Shown here piece by piece: positions 15,766 through 23,556 of a stretch of 39,330 bases of DNA. The DNA comes from Candidatus Woesebacteria bacterium RIFCSPLOWO2_01_FULL_39_61. Lineage in GTDB: Bacteria > Patescibacteriota > Microgenomatia > UBA8517. The notes under the pieces are model-generated. The model did no database searches. It was not told the origin of the DNA and saw only the letters and a program-made list of their open reading frames with translations. Both the position numbers and the translations under genes were made by a program. Where the stretch lies: assembly GCA_001793155.1 (NCBI GenBank), contig MGHI01000004.1, positions 1 through 39,330 on the forward strand, in the 5' to 3' direction. Numbering within the stretch: position 1 is the stretch's first letter; each line of letters starts with the position of its first letter.

Positions 15766-15927
15766 ATGACGCCGTTACCCAAGAAAAAACATACCAGAAG
15801 TCGAAGCAATATCAGGAGAAATTCTCCGGCGCACAGGATGAGTCTGCCGAATTTGAGCCAGTGTCCCAGCTGCGGCAAACTCAAAGAATCGCACAAAGCT
15901 TGTCCCTATTGTGGTTTTTATAAATAA
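15766..15927 (+). CDS. rpmF: ribosomal protein bL32
   Basis: A 53-residue protein with the bL32 N-terminus (PLPKKKHTRSRSNIRR) and a zinc ribbon CPSC (33-36) and CPYC (46-49). It is the zinc-binding form of bL32. There is no Shine-Dalgarno sequence; a palindrome ends 8 bp before the start. The rpmF gene often lies next to fatty-acid or ACP genes in other bacteria, and an ACP-like gene lies 0.5 kb downstream. Confidence 0.95.
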   Translation: MTPLPKKKHTRSRSNIRRNSPAHRMSLPNLSQCPSCGKLKESHKACPYCGFYK

Positions 15928-16022
15928 CTTTGTATCAATTACTTCAGAAAATCACAGGGTTTACAAATAATCTGAATCTTTTACAATAATATAGTGTTTT
16001 GTCTTTTTCTTTTACATAGAAT

Positions 16023-16403
16023 ATGAAAAAAGCAGGTGATCCCCGCCATAAATTAAGAAGGGAAGTAGTTAAATTACTGTTCGCCGAAAGCTTTACGCAT
16101 CAAGGAGGATTGAACGATAATGCTAAAGCTATTCTTAAAATGAAGGATTTTCTGGACGATAAAATTAAAAAGGCGGCTCCGGCTTGGCCTGTAGATAAGT
16201 TAAACAGAATCGATTTAGCAATACTAAGGTTGGCGGTTTATGAATTAACTCAATCGAAAACTCCGCCAAAAGTTATAATTGATGAGGCGGTTGAGCTGGC
16301 AAAAGAATTCGGGGCAGAGTCATCGCCTTCTTTTGTAAATGGAGTTCTGGGAACTATTTTTAAGGAAAAGGGGGAAGAAAGTGATGACAAAAAATCCTCA
16401 TAA
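16023..16403 (+). CDS. nusB: transcription antitermination factor NusB
   Basis: A 126-residue all-helical NusB protein: [14 protein letters not shown] near the start and [37 protein letters not shown] in the core match the family. With NusE (S10) it binds boxA in rRNA leaders. The last 20 bp overlap the ACP-like gene. TACAAT at 15982-15987 is a possible -10 box with a leader of about 30 nt. Confidence 0.93.
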   Translation: MKKAGDPRHKLRREVVKLLFAESFTHQGGLNDNAKAILKMKDFLDDKIKKAAPAWPVDKLNRIDLAILRLAVYELTQSKTPPKVIIDEAVELAKEFGAESSPSFVNGVLGTIFKEKGEESDDKKSS

Positions 16404-16638
16404 AGACGTAAAAACTCAAATTAAAAAACTCCTCTCGGAATATCTGGGAGTTGAGCCTGATGATATAGACGAAGAGGATTCCCTCGTAGCGGACCTGCAT
16501 ATGAAGCCGACAGATTTAACAGATTTTGTCGAAATACTTGATACTCGGGGACTGGATATTTCGAAACTAGAGTTAACTGAAATCGAAACCGTCGGAGAGC
16601 TCATTGAGGAAGTCGGTTTAAATGACTACCTCGATTAG
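16384..16638 (+). CDS. acyl carrier protein-like, no attachment serine
   Basis: An acidic four-helix protein of 84 residues. The pattern [18 protein letters not shown] aligns with the region before helix II of acyl carrier proteins. The conserved DSL that receives phosphopantetheine is replaced: the frame reads [10 protein letters not shown] where ACP has LGADSLDTVE, putting Pro in the Ser position. So it probably cannot carry acyl groups. ACP genes commonly sit beside rnc; here it overlaps nusB (20 bp) and rnc (17 bp), so all three are coupled. I chose ATG 16384 with a GGGGGA Shine-Dalgarno-like run about 10 nt upstream. It may serve as a protein-binding adaptor. Confidence 0.75.
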   Translation: MTKNPHKDVKTQIKKLLSEYLGVEPDDIDEEDSLVADLHMKPTDLTDFVEILDTRGLDISKLELTEIETVGELIEEVGLNDYLD

Positions 16639-17323
16639 AATAGTAAATATGTCCCCGAAAAGTATAGCAGTCTTATTTAAAAACAATAAAATATTTGATT
16701 TGGCTCTTACTCATAAATCATGGGTGAATGAGCACCCGGGCAAAAGCGAGTCGAACGAACGTTTAGAGTTCTTGGGCGATGCAGTGCTCGAGTTCGTCGT
16801 TTCAAAGGAACTTTATGAGCGTTTTCCGGACAAAGAAGAAGGATATTTGACAGCTTTAAGGGCAAATCTGGTAAATACCGTAAATCTCGCGGAAATTGCC
16901 AGGAAACTCAGGGTCGGAACACTTTTATACTTATCAAAAGGTGAAGAAGAGGGCGGAGGACGGGAAAATCCGTCGCTACTCGCTAACACAATGGAGGCTC
17001 TCATTGGAGGTTTATATATAGACGGAGGAATAACAGAAGCCGAAAATTTTATTAAAAAATATCTTTTCCCGTCTATAGACGAAAAGATAGCAAAACCTTT
17101 AAAAGACGCCAAAAGCAGACTCCAGGAATACGTTCAGGCCAAGGGTTTACCGGCTCCAAAATACGAAGTAGTCGAAGAGGAAGGCCCGGATCATAACAAA
17201 AAATTTACTATCGAAGCCAGGGTAAACAACGAAGTGTGGGGAAAAGGAATGGGAAAAAATAAAAGCGAGGCGGCACAGGATGCTGCAATAAAGGTTTTGG
17301 AGAAAATTTCAGATTCAGATTAA
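16622..17323 (+). CDS. rnc: ribonuclease III
   Basis: RNase III cuts double-stranded RNA such as rRNA precursors. The 233-residue protein has the nuclease signature NERLEFLGDA (45-54, Glu49 and Asp53) and ends with a double-stranded RNA-binding domain (about 158-228). The second acidic cluster reads ANTMEALIGG: Glu125 is kept, but the position of E. coli Asp114 is Asn122, a variant also found in other bacteria. Start 16622 overlaps the ACP-like gene; ATG 16649 is an alternative. Confidence 0.95.
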   Translation: MTTSIRIVNMSPKSIAVLFKNNKIFDLALTHKSWVNEHPGKSESNERLEFLGDAVLEFVVSKELYERFPDKEEGYLTALRANLVNTVNLAEIARKLRVGTLLYLSKGEEEGGGRENPSLLANTMEALIGGLYIDGGITEAENFIKKYLFPSIDEKIAKPLKDAKSRLQEYVQAKGLPAPKYEVVEEEGPDHNKKFTIEARVNNEVWGKGMGKNKSEAAQDAAIKVLEKISDSD

Positions 17324-17347
17324 TTTGCCTAAAGACTCCTCATGGGT

Positions 17348-17353
17348 TAAAAT
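17348..17353 (+). promoter_or_regulatory. -10 box of rpsP
   Basis: TAAAAT ends 6 nt before the rpsP ATG, predicting a leaderless message. No Shine-Dalgarno sequence is present. Confidence 0.4.
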
Positions 17354-17359
17354 TCACTC

Positions 17360-17581
17360 ATGGTAAAAATCCGACTGGTAAGACAAGGCGCAAAAGGAAA
17401 TCCTACATACAGGATCGTTGTCATAAGTAAAGAAAGAAAAAGACAGGGTAAGCCCATTGATACGATAGGATATTGGTATCCTTCCAAACAAACTAAAAAA
17501 CTTGATAATGACAAATTAAAATTCTGGCTGGGTAGAGGAGCCCAACTTTCTTTAAGTTTAAAAAAGCTGATTGAAATATGA
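17360..17581 (+). CDS. rpsP: ribosomal protein bS16
   Basis: A 73-residue bS16 with MVKIRLVRQGAKGNPTYRIVV and IDTIGYWYPSK. It is slightly shorter than the usual 78-90 residues at the C-terminus. Its end overlaps khpA by 4 bp (ATGA), the usual rpsP-khpA pairing. Confidence 0.96.
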   Translation: MVKIRLVRQGAKGNPTYRIVVISKERKRQGKPIDTIGYWYPSKQTKKLDNDKLKFWLGRGAQLSLSLKKLIEI

Positions 17582-17823
17582 AAAAATTAATTAAATATTT
17601 GCTGGAAGAGGCAATGGGTATAAAAGACGCCGATATTGAGGAGGTTGAGGAGAACGGTAAAGTAACCTTAACAATTAACGTAAGCCCAGAACTTATCGGG
17701 CTTGTTATCGGAAAAGGTGGAAAAACAATTAAGGCTATCCAAAGTTTAGCCAGGATACGGGGCAAACTTGAAAAAAGGATTGTCTTCGTGAATGTATCCG
17801 AAAGTACTTCAAAATCCCAATAA
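17578..17823 (+). CDS. khpA: KH-domain RNA-binding protein KhpA
   Basis: An 81-residue single KH domain protein with the GxxG loop in VIGKGGKTIKAIQ (43-55). KhpA binds RNA and affects cell division and elongation in Firmicutes. It is coupled to rpsP. The gene faces pilO tail to tail across 6 bp with no visible terminator. Confidence 0.93.
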   Translation: MKKLIKYLLEEAMGIKDADIEEVEENGKVTLTINVSPELIGLVIGKGGKTIKAIQSLARIRGKLEKRIVFVNVSESTSKSQ

Positions 17824-17829
17824 TTTCTT

Positions 17830-18525
17830 CTATTTAAATGGGTTCTCCCTTTGACCGGGCGTAGTAGGCGGTAACGTAGTAAATTCCGGTTGGCTGAAAT
17901 TGGCAACTTTAGTTAAAAGATCCTGCTCCTCTTTTGTTAACTCCCGGAAAGGCTCATTTAGGGGAGGAAGTTGTGTGGGTAAGTCCGCCCAATACGCGGA
18001 GGTTTTTAATTCTCCCTCAAGAGCTCCTGCTTGACTTAACTTAATCGTAAGTTCGTCCAGTGTTGATATCGGTGCACTGGAGATCATATTTTTCAGAAAA
18101 TTTACAGCTGAAAGGAAATTGGGGATATCAAATTCCCCTGACAGCTGCATTTTTGCAAGCTGGTCATTTGTCTTCGAAGCGTTTTTTAGTTCTATCTTAC
18201 TAAGCGAAAGCGAGTTGTTATTAGCATATAAACGCATCTGAGAAATAATTAATATTCCCGGATTTTTATACGGCAATACGACAATCACATCACTGGAATT
18301 GTCTAATATTCCCGGCGGTATGTCTTTTAATTTATCGAGTTTTGTTTGTAATTGATTTTCGGAATTTCTCGTAGTTTTGAGTGTGCTAAGTTGAGTTTTA
18401 ATTTGGGAGTACCCGTTATTCAGAATAATAACAAAAAGGATAATTACGCCCAAAAGAACAGAGATTGGCCCAAGTAAAACCATTATGTTTGGAGTTAATA
18501 TTTTTCGAAAAAGTGACATTTTCAT
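17830..18525 (-). CDS. pilO: type IV pilus assembly protein PilO-like
   Basis: A 231-residue bitopic protein: short basic N-terminus, one membrane segment (about 15-36), a coiled coil (about 40-70) and a ferredoxin-like periplasmic-type domain. It ends in a Pro-rich tail. Placement after pilM and pilN identifies it as PilO, which with PilN links the cytoplasmic PilM ring to the pilus platform. Sequence identity to PilO is weak, so the call rests mainly on order and topology. Confidence 0.8.
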   Translation of the reverse strand: MKMSLFRKILTPNIMVLLGPISVLLGVIILFVIILNNGYSQIKTQLSTLKTTRNSENQLQTKLDKLKDIPPGILDNSSDVIVVLPYKNPGILIISQMRLYANNNSLSLSKIELKNASKTNDQLAKMQLSGEFDIPNFLSAVNFLKNMISSAPISTLDELTIKLSQAGALEGELKTSAYWADLPTQLPPLNEPFRELTKEEQDLLTKVANFSQPEFTTLPPTTPGQRENPFK

Positions 18526-18529
18526 TTTT

Positions 18530-19054
18530 TTACCTTGATAACGACAGTTTCATTTCGTAACCCTTTGTTGGGCCATACTCCAGAGATACCAAATCTATTC
18601 GTACTAGCTTAACTTGGCTCATAAGTTTAGACAAAAAATGTGTGAGTTCTAAAGAGTTACCAGTAACAATCACCACCTGTGCATTTGCGGGTTTCAGCTC
18701 AACTTCCTCCAAAAAGACATTTTCCTCAAGCGTACCCAAGACATCCTCAAGGATACCGACGCCTTTGTTTATATTATCCGATTTTTCAATTTTACCAATC
18801 TTATCGAGTCGATCCTTAATTAGTATCATTTTTTGCTCTGTTTGCTCCAATGCCTTGATATTGCCTTTAAGCTCGTCTTGCTTTTTAATCGATGAGGATA
18901 TTTGATATCTGAGCAAGAGATAACTGGCGAGTACCACCGAACTCGTCACAAGCATAACAATGGTTGATACGAGTGCAAACTTTTTAAGTGTTTTTGAAAG
19001 TTTGACATAAGATCCCTTGGGTCTTAATTCTTGCGGTAAAAGATTTACGGACAT
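18530..19054 (-). CDS. pilN: type IV pilus assembly protein PilN-like
   Basis: 174 residues; the N-terminal MSVNLLPQEL is the PilN motif that docks into PilM. One membrane segment (about 27-49) is followed by a coiled coil and a ferredoxin-like domain. It is separated from pilO by 4 bp. Confidence 0.88.
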   Translation of the reverse strand: MSVNLLPQELRPKGSYVKLSKTLKKFALVSTIVMLVTSSVVLASYLLLRYQISSSIKKQDELKGNIKALEQTEQKMILIKDRLDKIGKIEKSDNINKGVGILEDVLGTLEENVFLEEVELKPANAQVVIVTGNSLELTHFLSKLMSQVKLVRIDLVSLEYGPTKGYEMKLSLSR

Positions 19055-19121
19055 ATTTAATTAAATCTCCAAATTGCTCAATAATTTAGTCTAGTTTTAT
19101 TTTCTTTATCTACCTTTTTCT

Positions 19122-19146
19122 CTCCAAGTTCCTGAAGAATTTGGAG
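19122..19146. repeat. short hairpin between pilM and pilN
   Basis: CTCCAAGTTC and GAATTTGGAG form a 10-bp stem with one GU pair in the 146-bp gap between pilM and pilN. No T-run follows on the minus strand, so it is not a clear terminator. Confidence 0.45.
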
Positions 19147-19163
19147 ATCTCTTATTTCTTTAC

Positions 19164-19193
19164 CACACTTTCTTTTTTTGCAAAGAAAGTGTG
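19164..19193. repeat. palindrome family copy after pilM
   Basis: Perfect 12-bp inverted repeat CACACTTTCTTT (19164-19175) / AAAGAAAGTGTG (19182-19193), loop TTTTGC. It ends 7 bp from the pilM stop codon, unlike the other copies that precede start codons. Confidence 0.8.
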
Positions 19194-19200
19194 AATCAGG

Positions 19201-20214
19201 TTATTCCCTCATGGCTAGACCCACTGCTATAGAATATAGCGGTGCGTAGCCGGCAAGCTGGGTTACAGCTTGAGGATCCACACTAACCTTTGAAAAAGGG
19301 TTTCCGACTATTACTTCTATACCTAGAAGCTTTGTGAGTGTGGAAGCAGCTTCCGGCATCCCGGCTGTTCCTCCGGCTAAGATAGCGGATGTAGGCGAAT
19401 CTCCTTTTTCTTCCGACTGATAAAAATGAATGGCTTTCTTCATTTCGTCAGAAACCACCCTAAAAACCGGGTCAAGAGCTTGTTTTACTTTTCCTTCAAG
19501 TTGTGTGGCTGAAAGACCGTAAGTTCTTTTGTATTCTTCAGCCTGCGTTTCATCGACTCCTAAAAATTGCGAAACAGCCCTGGTAAAAGCCTCACCGGCT
19601 GTAGGGATGGAGCGGGAGAAAACGAGTGTTCCGTTTTTTGCAATAGCAATATCCGAGGACCTAGCCCCGAAATCAACAATCATGCTCGATTGGTCCATCG
19701 GAGCCAAGCTCCTTACCAATGCCATCAATTCCGTTTCTATCGTAGTAAGATTCATACCCGACATTTCGACGGCGCGTGCGTATTTTTCAACCAAAGCCTT
19801 GGGTGCTGCAACAAGAAGAACCACTACTTGGGGTGGAGTAGTATCTTCTCTTCTTTCTACAATCTGGTGTTGTATTATGGCTTCGTTTGCCGGGATAGGA
19901 ATATATTGCTCAGCCTCCCATTTTACAGCCGAGGCAACCTCTGCATCCGTCAAGAGAGGGAACTTTATCGTCCGTGTATAAACTTGGGTTTCGGGGAGTG
20001 CTATAATCACTTCTTTTGACGAAATTTTTGCATCTTTATGCAGTTTTCTAATCGCTTCGGTTAAAATTACAAGTTCCTTTTCGTCTTTACTTTGATCGGG
20101 TGTTTTACCTTTATGCCCAACAATACCCGAGGCTCGGAGACTAAATCCTGCCCCTTGTTTAACAAGTTCAACCATCTTAATAGTTTTCGTACCGATATCA
20201 AGTCCTACAGACAT
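19201..20214 (-). CDS. pilM: type IV pilus assembly ATPase PilM
   Basis: A 337-residue actin-like ATPase. MSVGLDIGTKTIKMVEL is the phosphate-1 motif, and IVDFGARSSDIAI (about residues 179-191) is phosphate 2; AILAGGTAGMPE is the adenosine motif. PilM forms a cytoplasmic ring that binds the PilN tail. It is upstream of pilN and pilO in the same direction. The 70-bp gap before it holds a small hairpin (TGCTAA 20225-20230 / TTAGCA 20236-20241). Confidence 0.94.
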   Translation of the reverse strand: MSVGLDIGTKTIKMVELVKQGAGFSLRASGIVGHKGKTPDQSKDEKELVILTEAIRKLHKDAKISSKEVIIALPETQVYTRTIKFPLLTDAEVASAVKWEAEQYIPIPANEAIIQHQIVERREDTTPPQVVVLLVAAPKALVEKYARAVEMSGMNLTTIETELMALVRSLAPMDQSSMIVDFGARSSDIAIAKNGTLVFSRSIPTAGEAFTRAVSQFLGVDETQAEEYKRTYGLSATQLEGKVKQALDPVFRVVSDEMKKAIHFYQSEEKGDSPTSAILAGGTAGMPEAASTLTKLLGIEVIVGNPFSKVSVDPQAVTQLAGYAPLYSIAVGLAMRE

Positions 20215-20284
20215 AATTTATGTATGCTAAAGAAATTAGCACCTAGTCAGTATTAAAAATAATGATTTCATTACGCTCATATTT

Positions 20285-21271
20285 TTATGGTTTGGTTAAA
20301 TTGTTCTTACTAAAAACTGCAGAGTTAAAGGCAGATTGTGGCTCAGGATATGATCTGACAACATGAAGGCTTCTAACCGATTCTCCTGCTGTTCCGGTTG
20401 ACTCGACCCTAAATCCTTGTGCTGGAAGATTGGGAATCGCACCTAAAACTCCGATCCCTACGGGCTGGGGATTGGGGTTATACAATATTCGGACTTTGGC
20501 CATTACCAAGCAATTTGCATTATTTACAGAACAATTGGGAGGTGCGGGTATGAGAGCTGTCAAATTAATAAGGCCGCTGTAAAAGCTGTATCCTCCGCCA
20601 AAAGGGCAAGGACTGGCACTTGTTGAGCCAAAGTTGTTTAAAACCCGTCTTGAAGCCGAGGGGTCGTAAGTTGTACGGACTGCCTTAATATTGGAAAAAT
20701 TATTTGGGCTTGCGAAAGATTGCTGACTGGTATCAAAATAGATTTCGACCTCAATCGCGGGCTGCGCAGCAAGATTGTTACCGAAGCAAACCTGAAGTCT
20801 GTTGGCCCTTGTACAGTTCCCTGCACTGCAAGTTAAAGCGTTTGTGGTGTTGTCGTGCGAAACTAACCAGAAAGTCGCCACCTCGCCCGAAGACAAAAGA
20901 TTCGGGTAATTGTAGGTACTTCCAAGTTGCGGATAGGTAAGTTCCGCATCAAAACCAACATTCGCGCTCGGATCAAGGACTTGAGTCACATTTGTTTGGG
21001 TCAGTAGAACCTGTTCAACACCGGCTTCAGCAGCAGAAAAGGCTCGTCGTGCGTCTTCTTGGTAAGTCGTTGTGGTTAATTCAACCACCGACCGCGACGT
21101 AACGGACAAAACAACTGTCAGAATTACTGCCATAGTAAGAAGAACAATCAACAAAGCCTGTCCTTTTGTATTAGATGAAGAATATAAATAGATTCTACTC
21201 CAGTGTCCTTTAGATATCCCGGCTTTTTTCTTCGAGTAATTCTCTTTTAAGACTTTAGGCAGAATATACAT
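20285..21271 (-). CDS. PilX-like pilus accessory protein
   Basis: A 328-residue protein with one membrane helix after about 37 residues (KGQALLIVLLTMAVILTVVLSV) followed by RAFSAAEAGVEQVLL, the pattern of PilX N-terminal domains. The rest is a Thr/Asn/Ser-rich extracellular domain with several Cys, one in a Cys-Ser-Ala-Gly-Asn-Cys pair. It sits between the minor pilins and pilM, which fits a minor pilus component. The true start could be further in, but no other start codon lies close to the helix. The 133 bp beyond its start hold only the hairpin at 21367. Confidence 0.75.
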   Translation of the reverse strand: MYILPKVLKENYSKKKAGISKGHWSRIYLYSSSNTKGQALLIVLLTMAVILTVVLSVTSRSVVELTTTTYQEDARRAFSAAEAGVEQVLLTQTNVTQVLDPSANVGFDAELTYPQLGSTYNYPNLLSSGEVATFWLVSHDNTTNALTCSAGNCTRANRLQVCFGNNLAAQPAIEVEIYFDTSQQSFASPNNFSNIKAVRTTYDPSASRRVLNNFGSTSASPCPFGGGYSFYSGLINLTALIPAPPNCSVNNANCLVMAKVRILYNPNPQPVGIGVLGAIPNLPAQGFRVESTGTAGESVRSLHVVRSYPEPQSAFNSAVFSKNNLTKP

Positions 21272-21366
21272 ACCAAGTCTAGTTTAACAATTGCAGACGT
21301 AAACGGTCAATTGCTAATTGTACGAAGAGACGGATGGGCGTTTTCTAGCTTCTTGATGTTCTACAG

Positions 21367-21390
21367 CTCATTTCAAAATCTTGAAATGAG
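21367..21390. repeat. perfect hairpin between minor pilin genes
   Basis: CTCATTTCAA (21367-21376) and TTGAAATGAG (21381-21390) form a 10-bp stem with loop AATC, 14 bp after the stop of the pilin at 21405. No T-run follows in the minus direction, so it may be a processing or stability element rather than a terminator. Confidence 0.5.
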
Positions 21391-21404
21391 GTTTGAAGTG
21401 GGTT

Positions 21405-21947
21405 CTAGTAAATTCTTAACAAGAGTTTTGTTGTTGAGGTTACATCAGCTCCTTCTGCACCGGAGGAATTGGCGTCTCTACCTACCAAATTAATAATAAT
21501 TGAGGGGGGAACACCAGCGGTGGGGGGCGGGCAGTCAAATACATTCCCGGCAGTACAGTCTATATAAATTTCGGTTGAAGTTAGTCTTGCCGATCCCGAA
21601 GCAATATAACCATTAGCTCCACCTACGCAACTAAAATAGGGGTTTGTGGCCGTTCCCCATTCATCTTGGTAGGTTATCTGATTAGGGGTACATCCCCCGA
21701 CGGGTATTCCGCGGGCATTTCTTAAGTGTCTTTCCATAACATTCATTGCATACTCAACATTACCTTTTACCTGGCCTAGGTTTTCGCTTTTCCGGGATCC
21801 CCTGAGGCTCAGGGCTAAGGATTGAACAATAACATAAGCTAAAATTGTGAAAACTAGTAAAACAACCAATAGTTCAATAAGCGTATAGCCTGAGAATGCT
21901 TTACTTTTTTGATTTTTGATATTTGTTTTTTGAGCTTGATATATCAT
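21405..21947 (-). CDS. minor prepilin, PulJ/PilW-like
   Basis: A 180-residue prepilin. Its leader ends in Gly20 before YTLIELLVVLL, so the first mature residue would be Tyr instead of Phe; Glu5 is kept. A single helix and an extracellular domain with four Cys follow. The start overlaps the preceding gene by 4 bp (ATGA), placing it with 21944 and 22402 in a minor-pilin set like PulHIJ. Confidence 0.85.
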   Translation of the reverse strand: MIYQAQKTNIKNQKSKAFSGYTLIELLVVLLVFTILAYVIVQSLALSLRGSRKSENLGQVKGNVEYAMNVMERHLRNARGIPVGGCTPNQITYQDEWGTATNPYFSCVGGANGYIASGSARLTSTEIYIDCTAGNVFDCPPPTAGVPPSIIINLVGRDANSSGAEGADVTSTTKLLLRIY

Positions 21948-22405
21948 CTATTCCAGTCTGCAAGTTTAGAAATAGATCTAACCGTATGAACACCTTGTGA
22001 ATCAGTCCAGTTAACCGAAATCGTTACCTCCACAAGCCCTGCGTTAATCGCATCATCAGTCAAATTTATATCTCTTGTAAAAATCGTGCCCGTAATAGTT
22101 GCCGTTCCGCAGGAAGACGGTAAACCCCAAGCCGGTGGGGGGTAGGGAAGAGAGTTGATACACCAATTGCTTCCGGCACCTCCCGAAGAGTGCGATTTAA
22201 ATTCATCCCAATCTGCGTCCCTATACTGCCTGATCCACTCAGATCCTTCTTGAGCAAATTCCGTAGCGAGCGCATTATTTAATGAGAAACTGGTATTTCT
22301 AACCGAGGTCGCGGCAAGAGAAACTACTCCGATCAAAAGAATGGAAGCGATAGCCACAGAGAAAAGAACCTCAAAAAGTGACTGTCCGCTATATACCTTT
22401 ATCAT
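21944..22405 (-). CDS. minor prepilin, PilV/PulI-like
   Basis: 153 residues. A very short leader ends at Gly7, then QSLFEVLFSVAIASILLIG: mature residue 1 is Gln and Glu5 is present, typical of the PilV/PulI class. It overlaps both neighbours by 4 bp (ATGA). The domain that follows is rich in Asn, Ser and aromatic residues and ends in KLADWNR. Confidence 0.83.
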   Translation of the reverse strand: MIKVYSGQSLFEVLFSVAIASILLIGVVSLAATSVRNTSFSLNNALATEFAQEGSEWIRQYRDADWDEFKSHSSGGAGSNWCINSLPYPPPAWGLPSSCGTATITGTIFTRDINLTDDAINAGLVEVTISVNWTDSQGVHTVRSISKLADWNR

Positions 22406-22974
22406 TGTATGTTTCCTGCCGGCGTAATAGTTATAGATCTATTAGCTACTCCGCTGTCTACGTAATTAAACGTAAGTACTATATCAGTATTCCGGTCGGT
22501 TCCTCTCCCCAGAACACGAAAAATAAATCTATTTCCGCCGCCAAATGCCAGCAGATTAATATTTTCAGGTAATTCTATTGGTCCCTTTACGGCAACCCTC
22601 TGCCCCCAATCAGGACAAACTGCATAAATCGTATAGCTTGCGGGAATCTCCGGCGGACCCGCTGAATAACCAGTAGTCCTGGAAAATACATATCCTCCCA
22701 AAACATTGGTTTGGCAGGCGTTACCTACCGGCTCTTCGGGTTTTCTACCGGCCAATGCCATCCCTTGGGCAAGCCTCAAATCTCCCATTACCATCCTAAC
22801 CGCACTTTCTAAGTGCTGTCGTCTCTGAAATCCGCGGTAATTTGCATAACCTAGACTAAAAATAAGAACCATAGTCACTATAACTATAATAAGTTCTACT
22901 AGGGTAAATCCTGCCTCGTTTTTACGAAAGTAAACCTTAACTTTACGAGGGTTGGGAAGTGGACTATCGTTCAT
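22402..22974 (-). CDS. minor prepilin, GspH/FimT-like
   Basis: 190 residues; leader of 22 ending AG, then FTLVELIIVIVTMVLIFSLG. The RGFQRRQHLESAVRMVMGDLRLAQGMALAGRKP stretch matches the GspH/FimT fold. It is first in the translationally coupled trio and probably primes pilus tip assembly. Confidence 0.85.
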   Translation of the reverse strand: MNDSPLPNPRKVKVYFRKNEAGFTLVELIIVIVTMVLIFSLGYANYRGFQRRQHLESAVRMVMGDLRLAQGMALAGRKPEEPVGNACQTNVLGGYVFSRTTGYSAGPPEIPASYTIYAVCPDWGQRVAVKGPIELPENINLLAFGGGNRFIFRVLGRGTDRNTDIVLTFNYVDSGVANRSITITPAGNIQ

Positions 22975-22989
22975 ACATTATAAAATTAA

Positions 22990-23034
22990 CCTTTCGACGG
23001 GTTCCAGATTAATGCTGAGCCACGTCGAAGCATT
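22990..23034. repeat. REP-like palindrome pair
   Basis: AATGCT-GAGCCACGTCGA-AGCATT (23011-23034) carries the TGAGC...GTCGAAG core of a widespread bacterial REP-type palindrome, and CTTTCGACGGG (22991-23001) is a degenerate copy facing the other way. It fills the 58-bp gap between two pilin genes and overlaps the stop of the pilin at 23033 by two bases. Confidence 0.45.
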
Positions 23035-23554
23035 AAGGGTTTGTTACACAAAAGTTACAAGTAGCACCTCCACAGGTTGGTGAACCCGTACAAGCAGATG
23101 GTGTTGTACCAGGATCTTCAAGAGCTGCCCAGAACCTGAATCTTGTGCAGTTTGCCACCACACAGCTTAACGGTTCATAGAAATAAGCCTGTCCGGCCAA
23201 AGGATCCCCAGGTATTGCCTCCATATAAATATTTGCTCCTAAACCACAGGCAGTTCCTGTAAATTGATTTCCGGCGGCAGGTATTGTATTGGGGTAGTAA
23301 TTACAATCCGCTTTATAGAGCTCTAAGGCAGAAGCAACAGCTTCCAAATCTGCTTTGCGTTTGGCATCCCTGCCTGATTCTCTGGCCCCGTTTAAAGAAA
23401 AAATAGAAATTGCAGCCAAAATTGCAATTATTGACATTACGGTGAGCAACTCAATCAGCGTAAAGCCTGAGGTAATCTTTTTGAAAATTGGAAATCCCTC
23501 GATTTTACTCGGGATGGTCAGCTTGTCTAACAATTTGTGTTTGAAATGTCTCAT
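23033..23554 (-). CDS. minor prepilin, Cys-rich C-terminus
   Basis: 173 residues. A 30-residue leader ends SG before FTLIELLTVMSIIAILAAISIFSL. The helix is followed by RDAKRKADLEAVASALELYKADCNYYP, the common pattern of Patescibacteria pilins. Ten Cys residues occur, six of them in the last 27 residues, which suggests disulfide-stabilised loops. It ends 2 bp from the next pilin upstream and probably shares its message. Confidence 0.85.
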   Translation of the reverse strand: MRHFKHKLLDKLTIPSKIEGFPIFKKITSGFTLIELLTVMSIIAILAAISIFSLNGARESGRDAKRKADLEAVASALELYKADCNYYPNTIPAAGNQFTGTACGLGANIYMEAIPGDPLAGQAYFYEPLSCVVANCTRFRFWAALEDPGTTPSACTGSPTCGGATCNFCVTNP

Positions 23555-23556
23555 AG

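Noticed and set aside
15606-15896. Minus-strand ORF whose last part (VKIIGIVTDIGTLVQDGTQKK) looks like a beta-rich protein
   Set aside because: It overlaps the recG end, a palindrome and all of rpmF, and no start codon lies near the protein-like part. Probably chance, although the motif is suggestive.
19529-20019. Two 150-residue plus-strand ORFs opposite pilM
   Set aside because: Both are antisense shadows of the pilM reading frame with no independent start signals.
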